Shown here piece by piece: positions 50,603 to 59,834 of a stretch of DNA of 64,000 nucleotides (position 1 is the stretch's first letter; each line of letters starts with the position of its first letter). A program made the translations under genes and the position numbers. The notes beneath the pieces were generated by a model. It had not been told where the DNA came from. It made no database searches and saw nothing but the letters and a program-made list of their open reading frames with translations. This DNA is from an uncultured Flavobacteriaceae bacterium (GTDB lineage: Bacteria > Bacteroidota > Bacteroidia > Flavobacteriales > Flavobacteriaceae), in contig CANLUS010000005.1 of the NCBI GenBank assembly GCA_947494325.1, forward strand, positions 62,001 to 126,000. The letters are read 5' to 3'.

Positions 50603-51814
50603 TTATTTAATTGAGTTTACGATAGCTCGCAACATAGCCATTGACTCTTTTTCTCTAAAACTACTTTCGTCATTTGTTGTACCATAGTTGTTATTTGCTG
50701 CTGATTTTACAATAACAATATTGCGTTTAGGATTGATGTAAATAAGTTGATTATATATACCCATAGCCGCATATTCACCTTCTTTACTCTCAAACACCCA
50801 CCATTGATACCCATAGCCGAAATCATTATTAGAATTTTCATTTAAACCAGGAAGCAAATGTGGAGCATCAGGTGTAGTAGATTGAGACACCCATTCTTTA
50901 GGAATTATTTGTTTGTTATTCAACTTCCCTTTATGGAGAAATAATAGTCCAAATTTGGCATAATCAATAAGAGAAGCGCTTAATCCTGCGGCGGCGAATT
51001 CATTGCTCTGATTGTCAATAACCCAATATCCTTTTCGTTCCATTCCTAAAGGCTGCCATATTTTTTTCTCCAAATAATCAGATACTGTAGTACCCGTAGC
51101 TTTGGAAATTATCATCCCTAAAACCTGTGTGTCAGAACTATTGTACCGATTAAAAGTTCCTTGTGGTTTATCGTATTTTAGTGTTTTTACAAATGATTCA
51201 AAAGAACGTCCAAGGGCTAGGGTTCTACCAAAACGATTAATATCAGAATTACGATCGCTATAATCTTCATTCCAGCTGACACCTGAAGACATTTGCAACA
51301 GATTTTTTATCGTAATACGTTCATAGGCAGAACCTTTTAATTCAGGGACATATTGATATACAGTATCATTGATACTATTTATATGATCTTCTTCAATGGC
51401 AATTCCGATGAGTGCCGAAACAAATGATTTGGTGACAGACCAACCTATTGTATGATCTTCAGGTGTATTTTCTTTATAATACTTTTCAAATAGAACGGTG
51501 TCATTTTTAATGACGAGCAATCCTGTAATATCCGTTTCTTGTATTAAATTTTCTGTTTTGCAAGATTTTCCATTGAATCTATAAGTCGTTGGTAAGGCAA
51601 TATTTTTCTTTTTTGGAATATTAAGTGGATTATTACCGGGTATAATTTCTCGTGTAGGAAAGTATTTTTCGATAGATCGAAAGCGTTCCACTTGTTCTTT
51701 TCCAGAAAACATTTTCATGGCAAATTGAAGACGCGCTATTTTACAGCGATTAAAGAGAAGTAGGATACCGATAAGTCCAATTATGACTATTAAAATTTTA
51801 GTGTATTTTTTCAT
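50603..51814 (-). CDS. Membrane-anchored serine hydrolase, beta-lactamase class C fold
   Basis: 403 residues. The N-terminus has one hydrophobic helix (ILIVIIGLIGILLLF) as anchor. The SxxK motif is WSVTKSFVSALIG, the Tyr motif YNSSDTQVLG, and the final GYGYQWWVFE and YAAMGIYNQLIYINP resemble 6-aminohexanoate-dimer hydrolase-like and esterase members. Its gene is directly after the amidohydrolase gene (stop codon region 51814/51815), so the two are probably expressed together. Function is unknown; cleavage of a small amide or ester in the periplasm is likely. Confidence 0.9.
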   Translation of the reverse strand: MKKYTKILIVIIGLIGILLLFNRCKIARLQFAMKMFSGKEQVERFRSIEKYFPTREIIPGNNPLNIPKKKNIALPTTYRFNGKSCKTENLIQETDITGLLVIKNDTVLFEKYYKENTPEDHTIGWSVTKSFVSALIGIAIEEDHINSINDTVYQYVPELKGSAYERITIKNLLQMSSGVSWNEDYSDRNSDINRFGRTLALGRSFESFVKTLKYDKPQGTFNRYNSSDTQVLGMIISKATGTTVSDYLEKKIWQPLGMERKGYWVIDNQSNEFAAAGLSASLIDYAKFGLLFLHKGKLNNKQIIPKEWVSQSTTPDAPHLLPGLNENSNNDFGYGYQWWVFESKEGEYAAMGIYNQLIYINPKRNIVIVKSAANNNYGTTNDESSFREKESMAMLRAIVNSIK

Positions 51815-53350
51815 TTATTTTTTGCGTTTATAACTGTTAATGTCAACTGTTCTACTATTGTCATTTGCCTTCTTTACTGCATTTAGCATACTGTCTAACA
51901 ATTGCCTATCAAAGATCTTTCCTCCTACAATTACGGTATGAATTGATTCAGTATTTTCAATATTTTCTAACGGATTTTTATCGAGTAATACTAAATTCGC
52001 TTTATAACCTGTATCAATTACACCTGCATTATTGTTCAACCATTTCGCAGGAGTAGCTGTCGCAGAACGGAGTGCTTCTGAAGGAGACATACCCATTTTG
52101 TGTAATGATTGTAGTTCTTGATGCAAAGAAAATCCGGGCACTTTAACAGATAGGTTATTGTCGGTGCCTGCCAGTATTTTTACACCCTTCTTGTGCATAT
52201 TTTTACCAACCCGTTCGCAGGCTTCGGCATAGATAGTCCAAAAGATTTTACGTTCATTCTTTGATTCCTCACTAAGCCCTTCAGGATATCTAACTCTATT
52301 AAATTGAGGTAACCAACCCAAACCTCCTTCCGGAATATATTTAATTCCTTCACTAATCCCTGGGTTTTCATATTCAATAGCTACTTCGCTTAATAGACCT
52401 TTTAAGTCTTCTTTTTGTCTAAGATGCGTATGCCATCCCCATAAAACTGATGTGACCGCAATATCATTTTTTAGTAATGCTTCGGCAACTGCATTACTGC
52501 GTTCATCAATAAAATTAAAAAAGGCTCCTTTGTTTTCTCTAAGGTGAGGACTGCCAAACTCACGAAACAGACTGTTCATGATTTCTTCAAAATGAGCAAC
52601 TTCTCGTTGATTTCCATTCCAAACCTCGGTTAAGCTCACATGAATAGGAATATGTCCAATAATATCAATGTCCTTCGTTTCTGAAATAGCGAGATAACTT
52701 TCTTTATTCAGTTGGCTGTATATTTTTATACCATCATACCCCTTTTCAATGTATTCAGCTACTTTATCTGTAGCCTCAGTAGCACTGGTTACATTACTGT
52801 AACCTTGGGTGTATGACATAAATAGCCCTTCCCAAAAATCAAAACTACCCAATCTGGGCGAAGCTATATACAACTCCGGGCCAATTCTCCCATTTTTTAT
52901 TTCTTCTCTCCAGGTAAGATGTTCTTCAGTACCAATCATTTCTCGCACATGGGTAATTCCATTAACCAGATACAATAATAAATCATTTGAACTTTGAAAC
53001 ATGTGCACATGGGAATCTATCAAGCCAGGAATCAAATATTTTCCAGTGCCGTCTATTACTTTTGTTACTTTTGAGATGTTTAATGTACTATCAATAGTAG
53101 CTATAAGTCCTTTTTCGATTAAAATTGTTCGGTTAGGTAGTAGGCTATTTCCTTCGGCAGATAAAATAGTTACATTCTTAATTGCAAATGAGCCTTCGTA
53201 AGGTGTAAATTCGTTAGTATTTACAACTTCGGTAAGGCCTCCATACATACGTTTACGTTCTCTATTCACCAAAAAAGCTGAAATGATGAGTAAAATCATA
53301 TGGATGAGAACAATATACTTAAGCCATTTTAAGATTTTTTTTTTGCTCAT
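51815..53350 (-). CDS. Membrane-anchored amidohydrolase
   Basis: 511 residues. An N-terminal hydrophobic helix (IVLIHMILLIISAFLV) anchors a metal-dependent amidohydrolase of the imidazolonepropionase/prolidase type: LIPGLIDSHVHMFQSS carries the two metal His, then IIGHIPIHVSL, and the late metal Asp is in ILAGTDNNLS. The final YKANLVLLDKNPLENI is standard for the composite beta domain. It may hydrolyse a cyclic amide or dipeptide. It is the first of a two-gene unit with the serine hydrolase at 50603. Confidence 0.92.
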   Translation of the reverse strand: MSKKKILKWLKYIVLIHMILLIISAFLVNRERKRMYGGLTEVVNTNEFTPYEGSFAIKNVTILSAEGNSLLPNRTILIEKGLIATIDSTLNISKVTKVIDGTGKYLIPGLIDSHVHMFQSSNDLLLYLVNGITHVREMIGTEEHLTWREEIKNGRIGPELYIASPRLGSFDFWEGLFMSYTQGYSNVTSATEATDKVAEYIEKGYDGIKIYSQLNKESYLAISETKDIDIIGHIPIHVSLTEVWNGNQREVAHFEEIMNSLFREFGSPHLRENKGAFFNFIDERSNAVAEALLKNDIAVTSVLWGWHTHLRQKEDLKGLLSEVAIEYENPGISEGIKYIPEGGLGWLPQFNRVRYPEGLSEESKNERKIFWTIYAEACERVGKNMHKKGVKILAGTDNNLSVKVPGFSLHQELQSLHKMGMSPSEALRSATATPAKWLNNNAGVIDTGYKANLVLLDKNPLENIENTESIHTVIVGGKIFDRQLLDSMLNAVKKANDNSRTVDINSYKRKK

Positions 53351-53486
53351 TGTTAATAAGGGATTACTGTTAATGAATAAATCTACTGTTTAAGAGTTAA
53401 GATAATATTATGAATTCACCGTATTGTGACGAAATACAAACGGGATGTGATAATTAACTATATTCTCCATAAATTAAAGAGAAGTT

Positions 53487-54317
53487 TTATTTTTTTCTAA
53501 ATATAGGAACCCAAGTTCTCGACACGGGAATTGTAATATCGCAATCAGACAGTGTGAGTGATAAACCTTGTGAATTACCTACGGTATTTATAATAGCATT
53601 TACGTTTACTAAATAGGAGCGATGGCATTTTAGAATCGAACTATCTTTAACTTTTGTTTGAATTTCTTTAAGAGTAGCCCGTTCAATTTGAATTTTTAAA
53701 TGCCCATCGTTATCGATATAGGCTATTTTAACATAGTTCTGAAGTGCTTCAATGTATCTGATCTGAAGAATAGGGATATTAAAAAGTAATTGATGTTTTG
53801 TATTGGATGAATTCTCTTGCGCTGCGATCACTTCATTTGTAATATTTTGATCCTTATTTTTTTGAGATATTATAAAGAACCCACCAATCATTATTAATGG
53901 AATGATGCCTACCATAAAAGTACCATAGATCATAGTGGGAAAAAGGCTCCATTCTACATATCCAAAAAATGTGAATCTAGCAAAAAGAAAATTGGCTAAA
54001 CTTATACAGAGCATAGCGCCTAGATTGTTCAATAACCATTTGCCAAACGTAAACGAAGTATGATTTTTTCTAAATTTTTTTAATCGACATATTATGAGTT
54101 CATAAACGGTCCCTCCAAGAAAGGTCATTGCTCCAAAACCAACGTATATTAAAAACGATTTATTTTTAAGTTGATGCATTCCAAAAGGCTTATAAATATA
54201 AAGGAATACTATTGCAAAGAGGCTTAGGATGCCTAATGAACGATAATACCAAAGTCTATTTTCTCCTTTAGGGAAAGGTTTACGAATTACTTTTGCTACA
54301 GTATTGAAAATATGCAT
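53487..54317 (-). CDS. Membrane-bound LytTR-family regulator
   Basis: 276 residues from the ATG at 54317; a TTG at 54362 would add 15 but is less likely. Four to five hydrophobic segments (about 27-45, 55-75, 95-115, 130-150) are followed by a LytTR DNA-binding domain from about 180 (LQIRYIEALQNYVKIAYID, IQIERATLKEI, FKCHRSYLVN-like ILKCHRSYLVNVNAI, VPVSRT-like IPVSRTWVP). No receiver domain is present. Such proteins couple a membrane signal directly to transcription. The neighbours (membrane-anchored hydrolases) are candidate targets; the signal is unknown. Confidence 0.9.
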   Translation of the reverse strand: MHIFNTVAKVIRKPFPKGENRLWYYRSLGILSLFAIVFLYIYKPFGMHQLKNKSFLIYVGFGAMTFLGGTVYELIICRLKKFRKNHTSFTFGKWLLNNLGAMLCISLANFLFARFTFFGYVEWSLFPTMIYGTFMVGIIPLIMIGGFFIISQKNKDQNITNEVIAAQENSSNTKHQLLFNIPILQIRYIEALQNYVKIAYIDNDGHLKIQIERATLKEIQTKVKDSSILKCHRSYLVNVNAIINTVGNSQGLSLTLSDCDITIPVSRTWVPIFRKK

Positions 54318-54483
54318 TTTTAAAAATGTCAAATTTGTTTTACAGTATTTAACTGATTTCAAAAATAAAAACGAAAAGTGACCTTAAAGCTTAAATTAGT
54401 GTAATTGTGGCGAATTACTATCTTTTAGGGATGAATGATTATATACCTAAGGTGTAGGCTTTGGGTCCACATATAGAAATAAA

Positions 54484-54515
54484 GAAAAGGCCCGAGCAAG
54501 TGCTCAAGCCTTTTC
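54484..54515 (-). terminator. Terminator after the M1 peptidase gene
   Basis: GAAAAGGC at 54484 pairs with GCCTTTTC ending at 54515, with an inner GAGCA/TGCTC pairing, giving a long hairpin. On the minus strand it is followed by a short T-containing stretch. It lies 32 nt after the stop codon at 54548. Confidence 0.78.
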
Positions 54516-54547
54516 AAATACTATATTTAAATGTTGAGATCGAGACC

Positions 54548-56383
54548 TTAATTCTTAATTACTTCAAATATATTATTTGTTCTATCGATATCTGCCATAC
54601 GTTTGGAAGCGTCAATTTCAACAGATTTTACCGTTTTTGGTGTTTGAAATGAGTAGGAGGGCTGTACCCATGGCCAATCTTCAATGACCGTAGCTTTTGT
54701 TGGTTTTTTTCCATACATCATTCGCAAAGGAATATAAAAATTTTCGGTAGACCCATCATTATAGACAACTTTAATGTCTAAGGGCATAGGTAGCTTACCC
54801 TTATTAGTTATGGTAATTTGATTATTAGTTACTTCTGTAACGGCATAATCAATAGTGTGGGTTGTTTGCGTCCAGTAATTCAAATACCAATCTAACTGGA
54901 TGCCCGAAACTTTCTCAGCGGTTCTCTTGATGTCGTTAGGAGTAGGATGTTTGAATTTAAAATCGTTAAAATATTTTTTTATGGTTTTTTTCAAATTATC
55001 CTCACCGATAAGATAGCCTAATTGTACCAAGAACAATTGCCCTTTGTTGTAGGCCGAAATACCATAGGCCATATTGTAATTGTAACGATCTGCATGTAAC
55101 GTTTGTGGTTCTTCTACTCCAGTTTTCGCTAAGTAATTATAACTTCGTAAAGCACCATCATGGGGATTTTTACCATCTTTCATCACTGCTCTCATTGCGA
55201 GACTAGAAATATATGAAGTGAAACCTTCATCCATCCATTCGTGTTTTTGTTCGTTGGTAGCTAATAAAAATTGAAACCATGTGTGAGCAAACTCATGGGC
55301 GGTAACTCCTACCAAGCTTCCGAATTTACGTTCGCCAGTAATCAACGTACACATGGCATATTCCATGCCACCATCACCTCCTTGAATTACCGAATATTGT
55401 TTGTAAGGATACGGACCAATATGCTCACTCAAAAATGTAAGAATTTGAGCCGTTTTCGGCTGCAGTTTTTTCCAGTTTTCTTTAATGTCGTCATTGTCTT
55501 TGTAGAAAAAATGCAGCGTAATACTGTCTTGCGCAATTATCTTGTCATGAATATACTCTGGGTCTGCGGCCCACGTAAAATCGTGTACTTTAGGTGCTTT
55601 AAAATGCCAAGTAAGTTTCTTTACTTTTCTTTTATGTTTGACTGGCTTTTCAGAATAACCGTGACCTATTTCTTCTGGGTTCTGTAGGTAACCAGTACCT
55701 CCGATAGTATAATTTTTGTCAATCGTAATTTTCACATCAAAATCTCCCCAAACACCGTGAAATTCTCTGCCGATATAGGCATTTGCATGCCATCCTTCGA
55801 AATCATATTCGGCCAGTTTAGGATACCATTGTGCCATTGATAGTGCTACGCCTTCTTTATTATTTCTTCCAGACCTACGAATTTGAACAGGAACTTGTCC
55901 TTTAAACGTCATGTCGAGTACTGTTTTTTCTCCTGGTTTTAGAGGTTTATTTAACTGAACCTTTAGAATGGTACCAAGAGTTGTATGCTGCAGTTCGACA
56001 CCGTCTTGCTGAAGTGAGTTTACCTTGATAAAACCAATTTCATCTGGTCCGAGTTTAGAAATTCGACTTTCATAAACCGGAGCCTCTTTAGTCCCTATAT
56101 TGTTTGTCATTCTACCGTCAGGATCAGAAATATTTTGCAAACGAATATCCATTTCACTACCTGGTTGAAAGGCATTAAAAAATAAATGGTAAAAGACTTT
56201 ATCTATTGTATCTGGAGAGTTATTTGTATAGACTAATTTTTGTACCCCATCATACTGATAGTTTTCAACGTTCATGTCTATTGACATTGTATAATCTACA
56301 TGCTGTTGCCAATAATTTGGGTTTTGAGCACTATTAAAAAAAGGAATTGCTATGAATAGAGCTAAAAGAACTAATTTCTTCAT
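54548..56383 (-). CDS. M1-family metallopeptidase, secreted
   Basis: 611 residues from the ATG at 56383, which opens the signal peptide MKKLVLLALFIAIPFFNSAQ; an in-frame upstream start at 56431 gives a worse N-terminus. The zinc motif HEFAHTW has His363 and His367, with third ligand Glu386 in HEWMDEGF. The GAMEN-type exopeptidase motif is GGDGGMEYAM just before it. A beta-rich N-terminal domain precedes the catalytic domain. The enzyme is an aminopeptidase acting on peptides in the periplasm or outside. Confidence 0.95.
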   Translation of the reverse strand: MKKLVLLALFIAIPFFNSAQNPNYWQQHVDYTMSIDMNVENYQYDGVQKLVYTNNSPDTIDKVFYHLFFNAFQPGSEMDIRLQNISDPDGRMTNNIGTKEAPVYESRISKLGPDEIGFIKVNSLQQDGVELQHTTLGTILKVQLNKPLKPGEKTVLDMTFKGQVPVQIRRSGRNNKEGVALSMAQWYPKLAEYDFEGWHANAYIGREFHGVWGDFDVKITIDKNYTIGGTGYLQNPEEIGHGYSEKPVKHKRKVKKLTWHFKAPKVHDFTWAADPEYIHDKIIAQDSITLHFFYKDNDDIKENWKKLQPKTAQILTFLSEHIGPYPYKQYSVIQGGDGGMEYAMCTLITGERKFGSLVGVTAHEFAHTWFQFLLATNEQKHEWMDEGFTSYISSLAMRAVMKDGKNPHDGALRSYNYLAKTGVEEPQTLHADRYNYNMAYGISAYNKGQLFLVQLGYLIGEDNLKKTIKKYFNDFKFKHPTPNDIKRTAEKVSGIQLDWYLNYWTQTTHTIDYAVTEVTNNQITITNKGKLPMPLDIKVVYNDGSTENFYIPLRMMYGKKPTKATVIEDWPWVQPSYSFQTPKTVKSVEIDASKRMADIDRTNNIFEVIKN

Positions 56384-56435
56384 CTTATGATTTGTTTGTT
56401 CGCAAGATACCAATATCAATTTTGATACCAAAAAA

Positions 56436-56463
56436 AGACGAACTTAAATGAATAAGCTCGTCT
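56436..56463 (-). terminator. Terminator after the S8 peptidase gene
   Basis: AGACGA (56436-56441) pairs with TCGTCT (56458-56463), with an inner CTTA/TAAG pairing. On the minus strand a T-run (complement of 56430-56435) follows. It lies 28 nt after the stop at 56491 and before the M1 peptidase start. Confidence 0.85.
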
Positions 56464-56490
56464 AATAAATTTTATAAAAAACGGAAAGAG

Positions 56491-58245
56491 TTACTTTGCC
56501 ATTTTATCTGCTAATCGTAAAGCGTTATAAGCATTTACTATTTTTCCAGAAACCGATAAGTCGCTAAAATTTGTAGTTTCCGATTCAGCACCTGGTTTTA
56601 TAACTTCATTGTTAAATTCAATTCCAGAGTCCATAATAACTTGTTTTACTTGAGATGCCTTGAGTGTTGGATAATATGAACGTATTAAGGCAGCAACTCC
56701 TGCAACTTCAGGAGCGGCCATAGATGTTCCTTGAATAGATTCATAGCTATCTTTCGGGAAGGTAGAATAAATTTCAAGTCCAGGAGCGAAAACATCTACA
56801 TTTTTCTTTCCGTAATTTGAAAAGGAGGCAACAAGCTGTTCATTATAAAAGCGCGTCATAGCTCCAACAGTAATGACATTATCAGCGAACTCTACCAATT
56901 TATCTTTCGAGTCGTTCGGGAAATTTTCGGCGGTATCAATATCACTTGCATCATTACCAGCAGCGTGTACTAGCAGCACATCTTTTTGTGCGGCATAAGT
57001 GATTGCATCATACACCCATTCGGCATTCGGAGAATAGCTTTTTCCAAAACTCATATTGATCACTTTAGCACCATTATCTACTGCGTAGCGTATAGCTAAG
57101 GCGATATCTTTATCATATTCATCTCCATCTGGAACCGCTCTCAACGCCATAATTTTAACATTATGAGCAACTCCGTTCATGCCTTTTCCATTGTTTCTTT
57201 CTGCAGCAATAATTCCAGATACGTGTGTACCATGAATTTCATCATCTTTAGAGCCGATCACATAGTTATTACCATAACTTGTATCAGTAATGTCATAAGG
57301 ATCATCACCTGTCAATCTGCCGTTGAAATTTATTTTGTATTGTGCATTTAGTTGATTGTTATAATGATCTTTTATCTCCTTATTATTTGCAATAACGGCA
57401 TCTAAATCAACAAAAGCATCTTCAACAGTAGCACCCGCGTCGAGTACGCGCATGATGATGAGTTTACCATTCATTAATTTTTGATCAGCCAAGATGATAC
57501 TATTTAAGTTATTTGTATTCATCTCTTTATCACCAAGTACTTTTTGAATGGTATCATTGGCACTAACAACCATTTCTTTAACAAGTTGAAATTGTTGTAA
57601 TTGTGCCGCTGCCTTTTCTACTTGCTTCGCAGCGCTTTCATTCTTTTTGTCTATAAGTTCCTTTAGTTCGGTGTATAGTTCGAAATCTTTTTTATCATCA
57701 GTTACAATCTCTTCCGGTGATTTTCCGGCAAATCTAGGTGTCCATTTCTTTACAATCCTAGTCAATTCAAGTTGTTCAGGGTTTTTTTGACCTTTTTCAC
57801 CACCTAAGAAATTCCAACCATGAATATCATCTACATAGCCATTTTTGTCATCATCTACGCCATTACCGGCTATTTCATCCTGATTTACCCAGGTTACATT
57901 TTTTAAATCTTCATGTTCCACATCAATACCAGAATCAATAACCCCAACAATCACGGTATTCCCTTTTTTGTTCTTTACGAATTCATAAGCTTTTGCAAGG
58001 CTCAATCCGGGAATTGAATCAACATAAATATCTTTATGCGGCCAAGCTTGAATCTCAGATTCGGTCATATCACCTTTCTTTGCAACAAGCGCTGCACTTT
58101 TTACAGGAGCTTCAATGTTGGTAGATGCCTCATTAACTTCTATGGTTCTTGAAGTTGTTGACGTAGTTGTACTTTTTGTCGTTGCACAACCTACGAGTAT
58201 TGTTGTGACTATAAACGCCACAATAAATTGTTTTAATAATCTCAT
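56491..58245 (-). CDS. S8-family serine peptidase, lipoprotein
   Basis: 584 residues. The lipobox LVGC makes Cys20 the acylated residue; a Ser/Thr-rich linker follows. The subtilisin triad is Asp104 (VIVGVIDSGID), His338 (HGTHVSGIIAA) and Ser508 (GTSMAAPEVAG). The distance between Asp and His is about 230 residues, much larger than in subtilisin. It holds a charged helical insertion (KNESAAKQVEKAAAQLQQFQ) typical of some Bacteroidota peptidases. It acts as a surface-anchored protease. It follows the MBL-fold gene by 2 nt, so the two form an operon. Confidence 0.95.
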   Translation of the reverse strand: MRLLKQFIVAFIVTTILVGCATTKSTTTSTTSRTIEVNEASTNIEAPVKSAALVAKKGDMTESEIQAWPHKDIYVDSIPGLSLAKAYEFVKNKKGNTVIVGVIDSGIDVEHEDLKNVTWVNQDEIAGNGVDDDKNGYVDDIHGWNFLGGEKGQKNPEQLELTRIVKKWTPRFAGKSPEEIVTDDKKDFELYTELKELIDKKNESAAKQVEKAAAQLQQFQLVKEMVVSANDTIQKVLGDKEMNTNNLNSIILADQKLMNGKLIIMRVLDAGATVEDAFVDLDAVIANNKEIKDHYNNQLNAQYKINFNGRLTGDDPYDITDTSYGNNYVIGSKDDEIHGTHVSGIIAAERNNGKGMNGVAHNVKIMALRAVPDGDEYDKDIALAIRYAVDNGAKVINMSFGKSYSPNAEWVYDAITYAAQKDVLLVHAAGNDASDIDTAENFPNDSKDKLVEFADNVITVGAMTRFYNEQLVASFSNYGKKNVDVFAPGLEIYSTFPKDSYESIQGTSMAAPEVAGVAALIRSYYPTLKASQVKQVIMDSGIEFNNEVIKPGAESETTNFSDLSVSGKIVNAYNALRLADKMAK

Positions 58246-58247
58246 TT

Positions 58248-59111
58248 TTAGTATTTAAATATGTCCTTAAATTTAAAAGTTTCGTTTAAACGAACCCCTT
58301 TTTCTGTATGTTTTACAGTACATAATTCGTGGTACGGATCATGTTCTAAAAACAACAAATAGTCATTATCAGCTGCCTTATTTAGAAAACGCTGTTTTTC
58401 ATCGATCGTTAGCAATGGTCTGGTATCATAACCCATAACATAAGGTAGCGGAATATGTCCAGTTGTTGGTAACAAGTCTGCCATAAAAACAATGGTCTTT
58501 CCTTTGAATTGAATATGAGGCAACATTTGTTTTTCAGTATGACCATTTGCAAATAAAATGCCAAAGTTTAGTTCTGAGGTTGTTGCAAAATCTGCTTCTG
58601 GTAAGGAAATAAAATTAAGCTGACCACTTTCCTTGATGGGATTTATATTTTCCTTTAAAAAGGAAGCTTTTTCTCGCGCATTTGGTATTGTTGCCCATTG
58701 CCAGTGATTTTCATTGCTCCAGAATTTCGCATTTTTAAAAGCTGGCTCATAACCAGTTCTATTTTTATTCCATTGGATACTCCCTCCACAATGATCAAAA
58801 TGTAAATGGGTCAAGAATACATCGGTAATATCATCTCTGTGAAAGCCATATTTGGCTAACGACGCATCTAAAGAATAATCTCCAAATAAGAAGTAATAAC
58901 CAAAGAATTTTTCGGATTGCTTATCGCCTAAACCAGTATCAATCAATATGAGTCTATTAGTATCTTCAATTAGCAAACAACGCATGCTCATTTCTATCAT
59001 ATTATTGCTATCGGCGGGATTAGTTCGTTGCCAAAGTGATTTGGGTACAACACCGAACATAGCGCCTCCATCTAGTTTGAAATTTCCAGTCTCAATTGGG
59101 TAAATTGTCAT
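58248..59111 (-). CDS. MBL-fold metallo-hydrolase
   Basis: 287 residues, no signal peptide. The metallo-beta-lactamase motif HLHFDHCGG is present, with further likely ligands His in ILFANGHTEKQM, Asp in VFMADLLPTTGH, and a last His in FLEHDPYHEL. The length and order suit the lactonase/glyoxalase-II-like group (for example AHL lactonase-like). The substrate is unknown. It lies 2 nt before the S8 peptidase gene and downstream of the tRNA-Cys terminator. The gene-free 59112-59284 holds only AT-rich DNA and that hairpin. Confidence 0.92.
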   Translation of the reverse strand: MTIYPIETGNFKLDGGAMFGVVPKSLWQRTNPADSNNMIEMSMRCLLIEDTNRLILIDTGLGDKQSEKFFGYYFLFGDYSLDASLAKYGFHRDDITDVFLTHLHFDHCGGSIQWNKNRTGYEPAFKNAKFWSNENHWQWATIPNAREKASFLKENINPIKESGQLNFISLPEADFATTSELNFGILFANGHTEKQMLPHIQFKGKTIVFMADLLPTTGHIPLPYVMGYDTRPLLTIDEKQRFLNKAADNDYLLFLEHDPYHELCTVKHTEKGVRLNETFKFKDIFKY

Positions 59112-59250
59112 CTCTTCAATAAAAGTTTACAAATATGCTGAAAATTAGTTATATAATAGTTAAATAAAATAAAAAATGGTGTTGTTAATATGTGTCATTT
59201 TTTAAGATATTTAAGAATAAAGGAGAAGTTTAGTTTTATTTCTAAAGCAA

Positions 59251-59280
59251 AAAAAAGATCGTAATTAAACGATCTTTTTT
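59251..59280 (-). terminator. Terminator of the tRNA-Cys gene
   Basis: AAAAAAGATCG (59251-59261) and its exact reverse complement (59270-59280) around an 8-base loop. On the minus strand the T-run follows the stem directly, 4 nt after the tRNA 3' end. Confidence 0.9.
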
Positions 59281-59284
59281 GAAG

Positions 59285-59355
59285 AGGCGTCGAGCGGATT
59301 CGAACCGCTGTACAAGCTTTTGCAGAGCTCTGCCTAGCCACTCGGCCACAACGCC
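59285..59355 (-). tRNA. tRNA-Cys (anticodon GCA)
   Basis: The minus strand folds as a full cloverleaf of 71 nt. The acceptor GGCGTTG pairs with CGACGCC (one G-T), discriminator T. The anticodon stem GAGCT pairs with AGCTT with loop CTGCAAA, giving anticodon GCA. The T arm is AGCGG-TTCGAAT-CCGCT. The 3' CCA is not encoded. Confidence 0.96.
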
Positions 59356-59366
59356 ATTTTGGTTTG

Positions 59367-59396
59367 CAAATTTACTTAAATTAAGTATTCATGCAA
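59367..59396 (-). promoter_or_regulatory. Promoter of tRNA-Cys
   Basis: On the minus strand TTG (complement of 59394-59396) is followed after 19 nt by TAAATTTG (complement of 59367-59374), both perfect matches to the Bacteroidota -33 and -7 elements. The tRNA starts 11 nt downstream. Confidence 0.87.
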
Positions 59397-59411
59397 TAAA
59401 AAAATAAATTA

Positions 59412-59768
59412 TTATCGCTTCTTTGACATTTTTATGGTAACCATTGCAACATTGCCTCCTATAGGAGGGTTTATTTTAGAAACATCGACTGTTGCTTTTT
59501 TAACTAATGGAATTTCAGATAAGATCCGATCTAATATTTTGGCAGCCACAGTTTCCAATAATTTTGATCGAATTCCCATTTCTTCTTTAACGATTTTATT
59601 TAAATGCACATAATCAACAGTATCAGATAGTTTGTCAGTTTGTGAAGATCTTTTTAAATCGGCATGTACTGATACATCTACGCGATATTCTGAACCTATT
59701 TTCCCTTCTTCATCCAAACAACCGTGATAAGCGTAGACACGAATGTTTTTTACTTTTATAATACCCAT
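59412..59768 (-). CDS. folB: Dihydroneopterin aldolase
   Basis: 118 residues, normal FolB length. Family blocks are VKNIRVYAYHGCLDEEGKIGSEY with the substrate His-Gly, the central RSSQTDKLSDTVDYVHLNKIVKEEM, and the late KINPPIGGNVAMVTIKM with catalytic Lys and Glu positions. It converts 7,8-dihydroneopterin to 6-hydroxymethyl-dihydropterin in folate synthesis. It lies upstream of the tRNA-Cys promoter on the same strand. Confidence 0.93.
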   Translation of the reverse strand: MGIIKVKNIRVYAYHGCLDEEGKIGSEYRVDVSVHADLKRSSQTDKLSDTVDYVHLNKIVKEEMGIRSKLLETVAAKILDRILSEIPLVKKATVDVSKINPPIGGNVAMVTIKMSKKR

Positions 59769-59834
59769 TAATTAAAATTTCGGTAAATATAGAATTATTC
59801 TTTCAGGATATATTTATAATTTCATCTGGGTAAA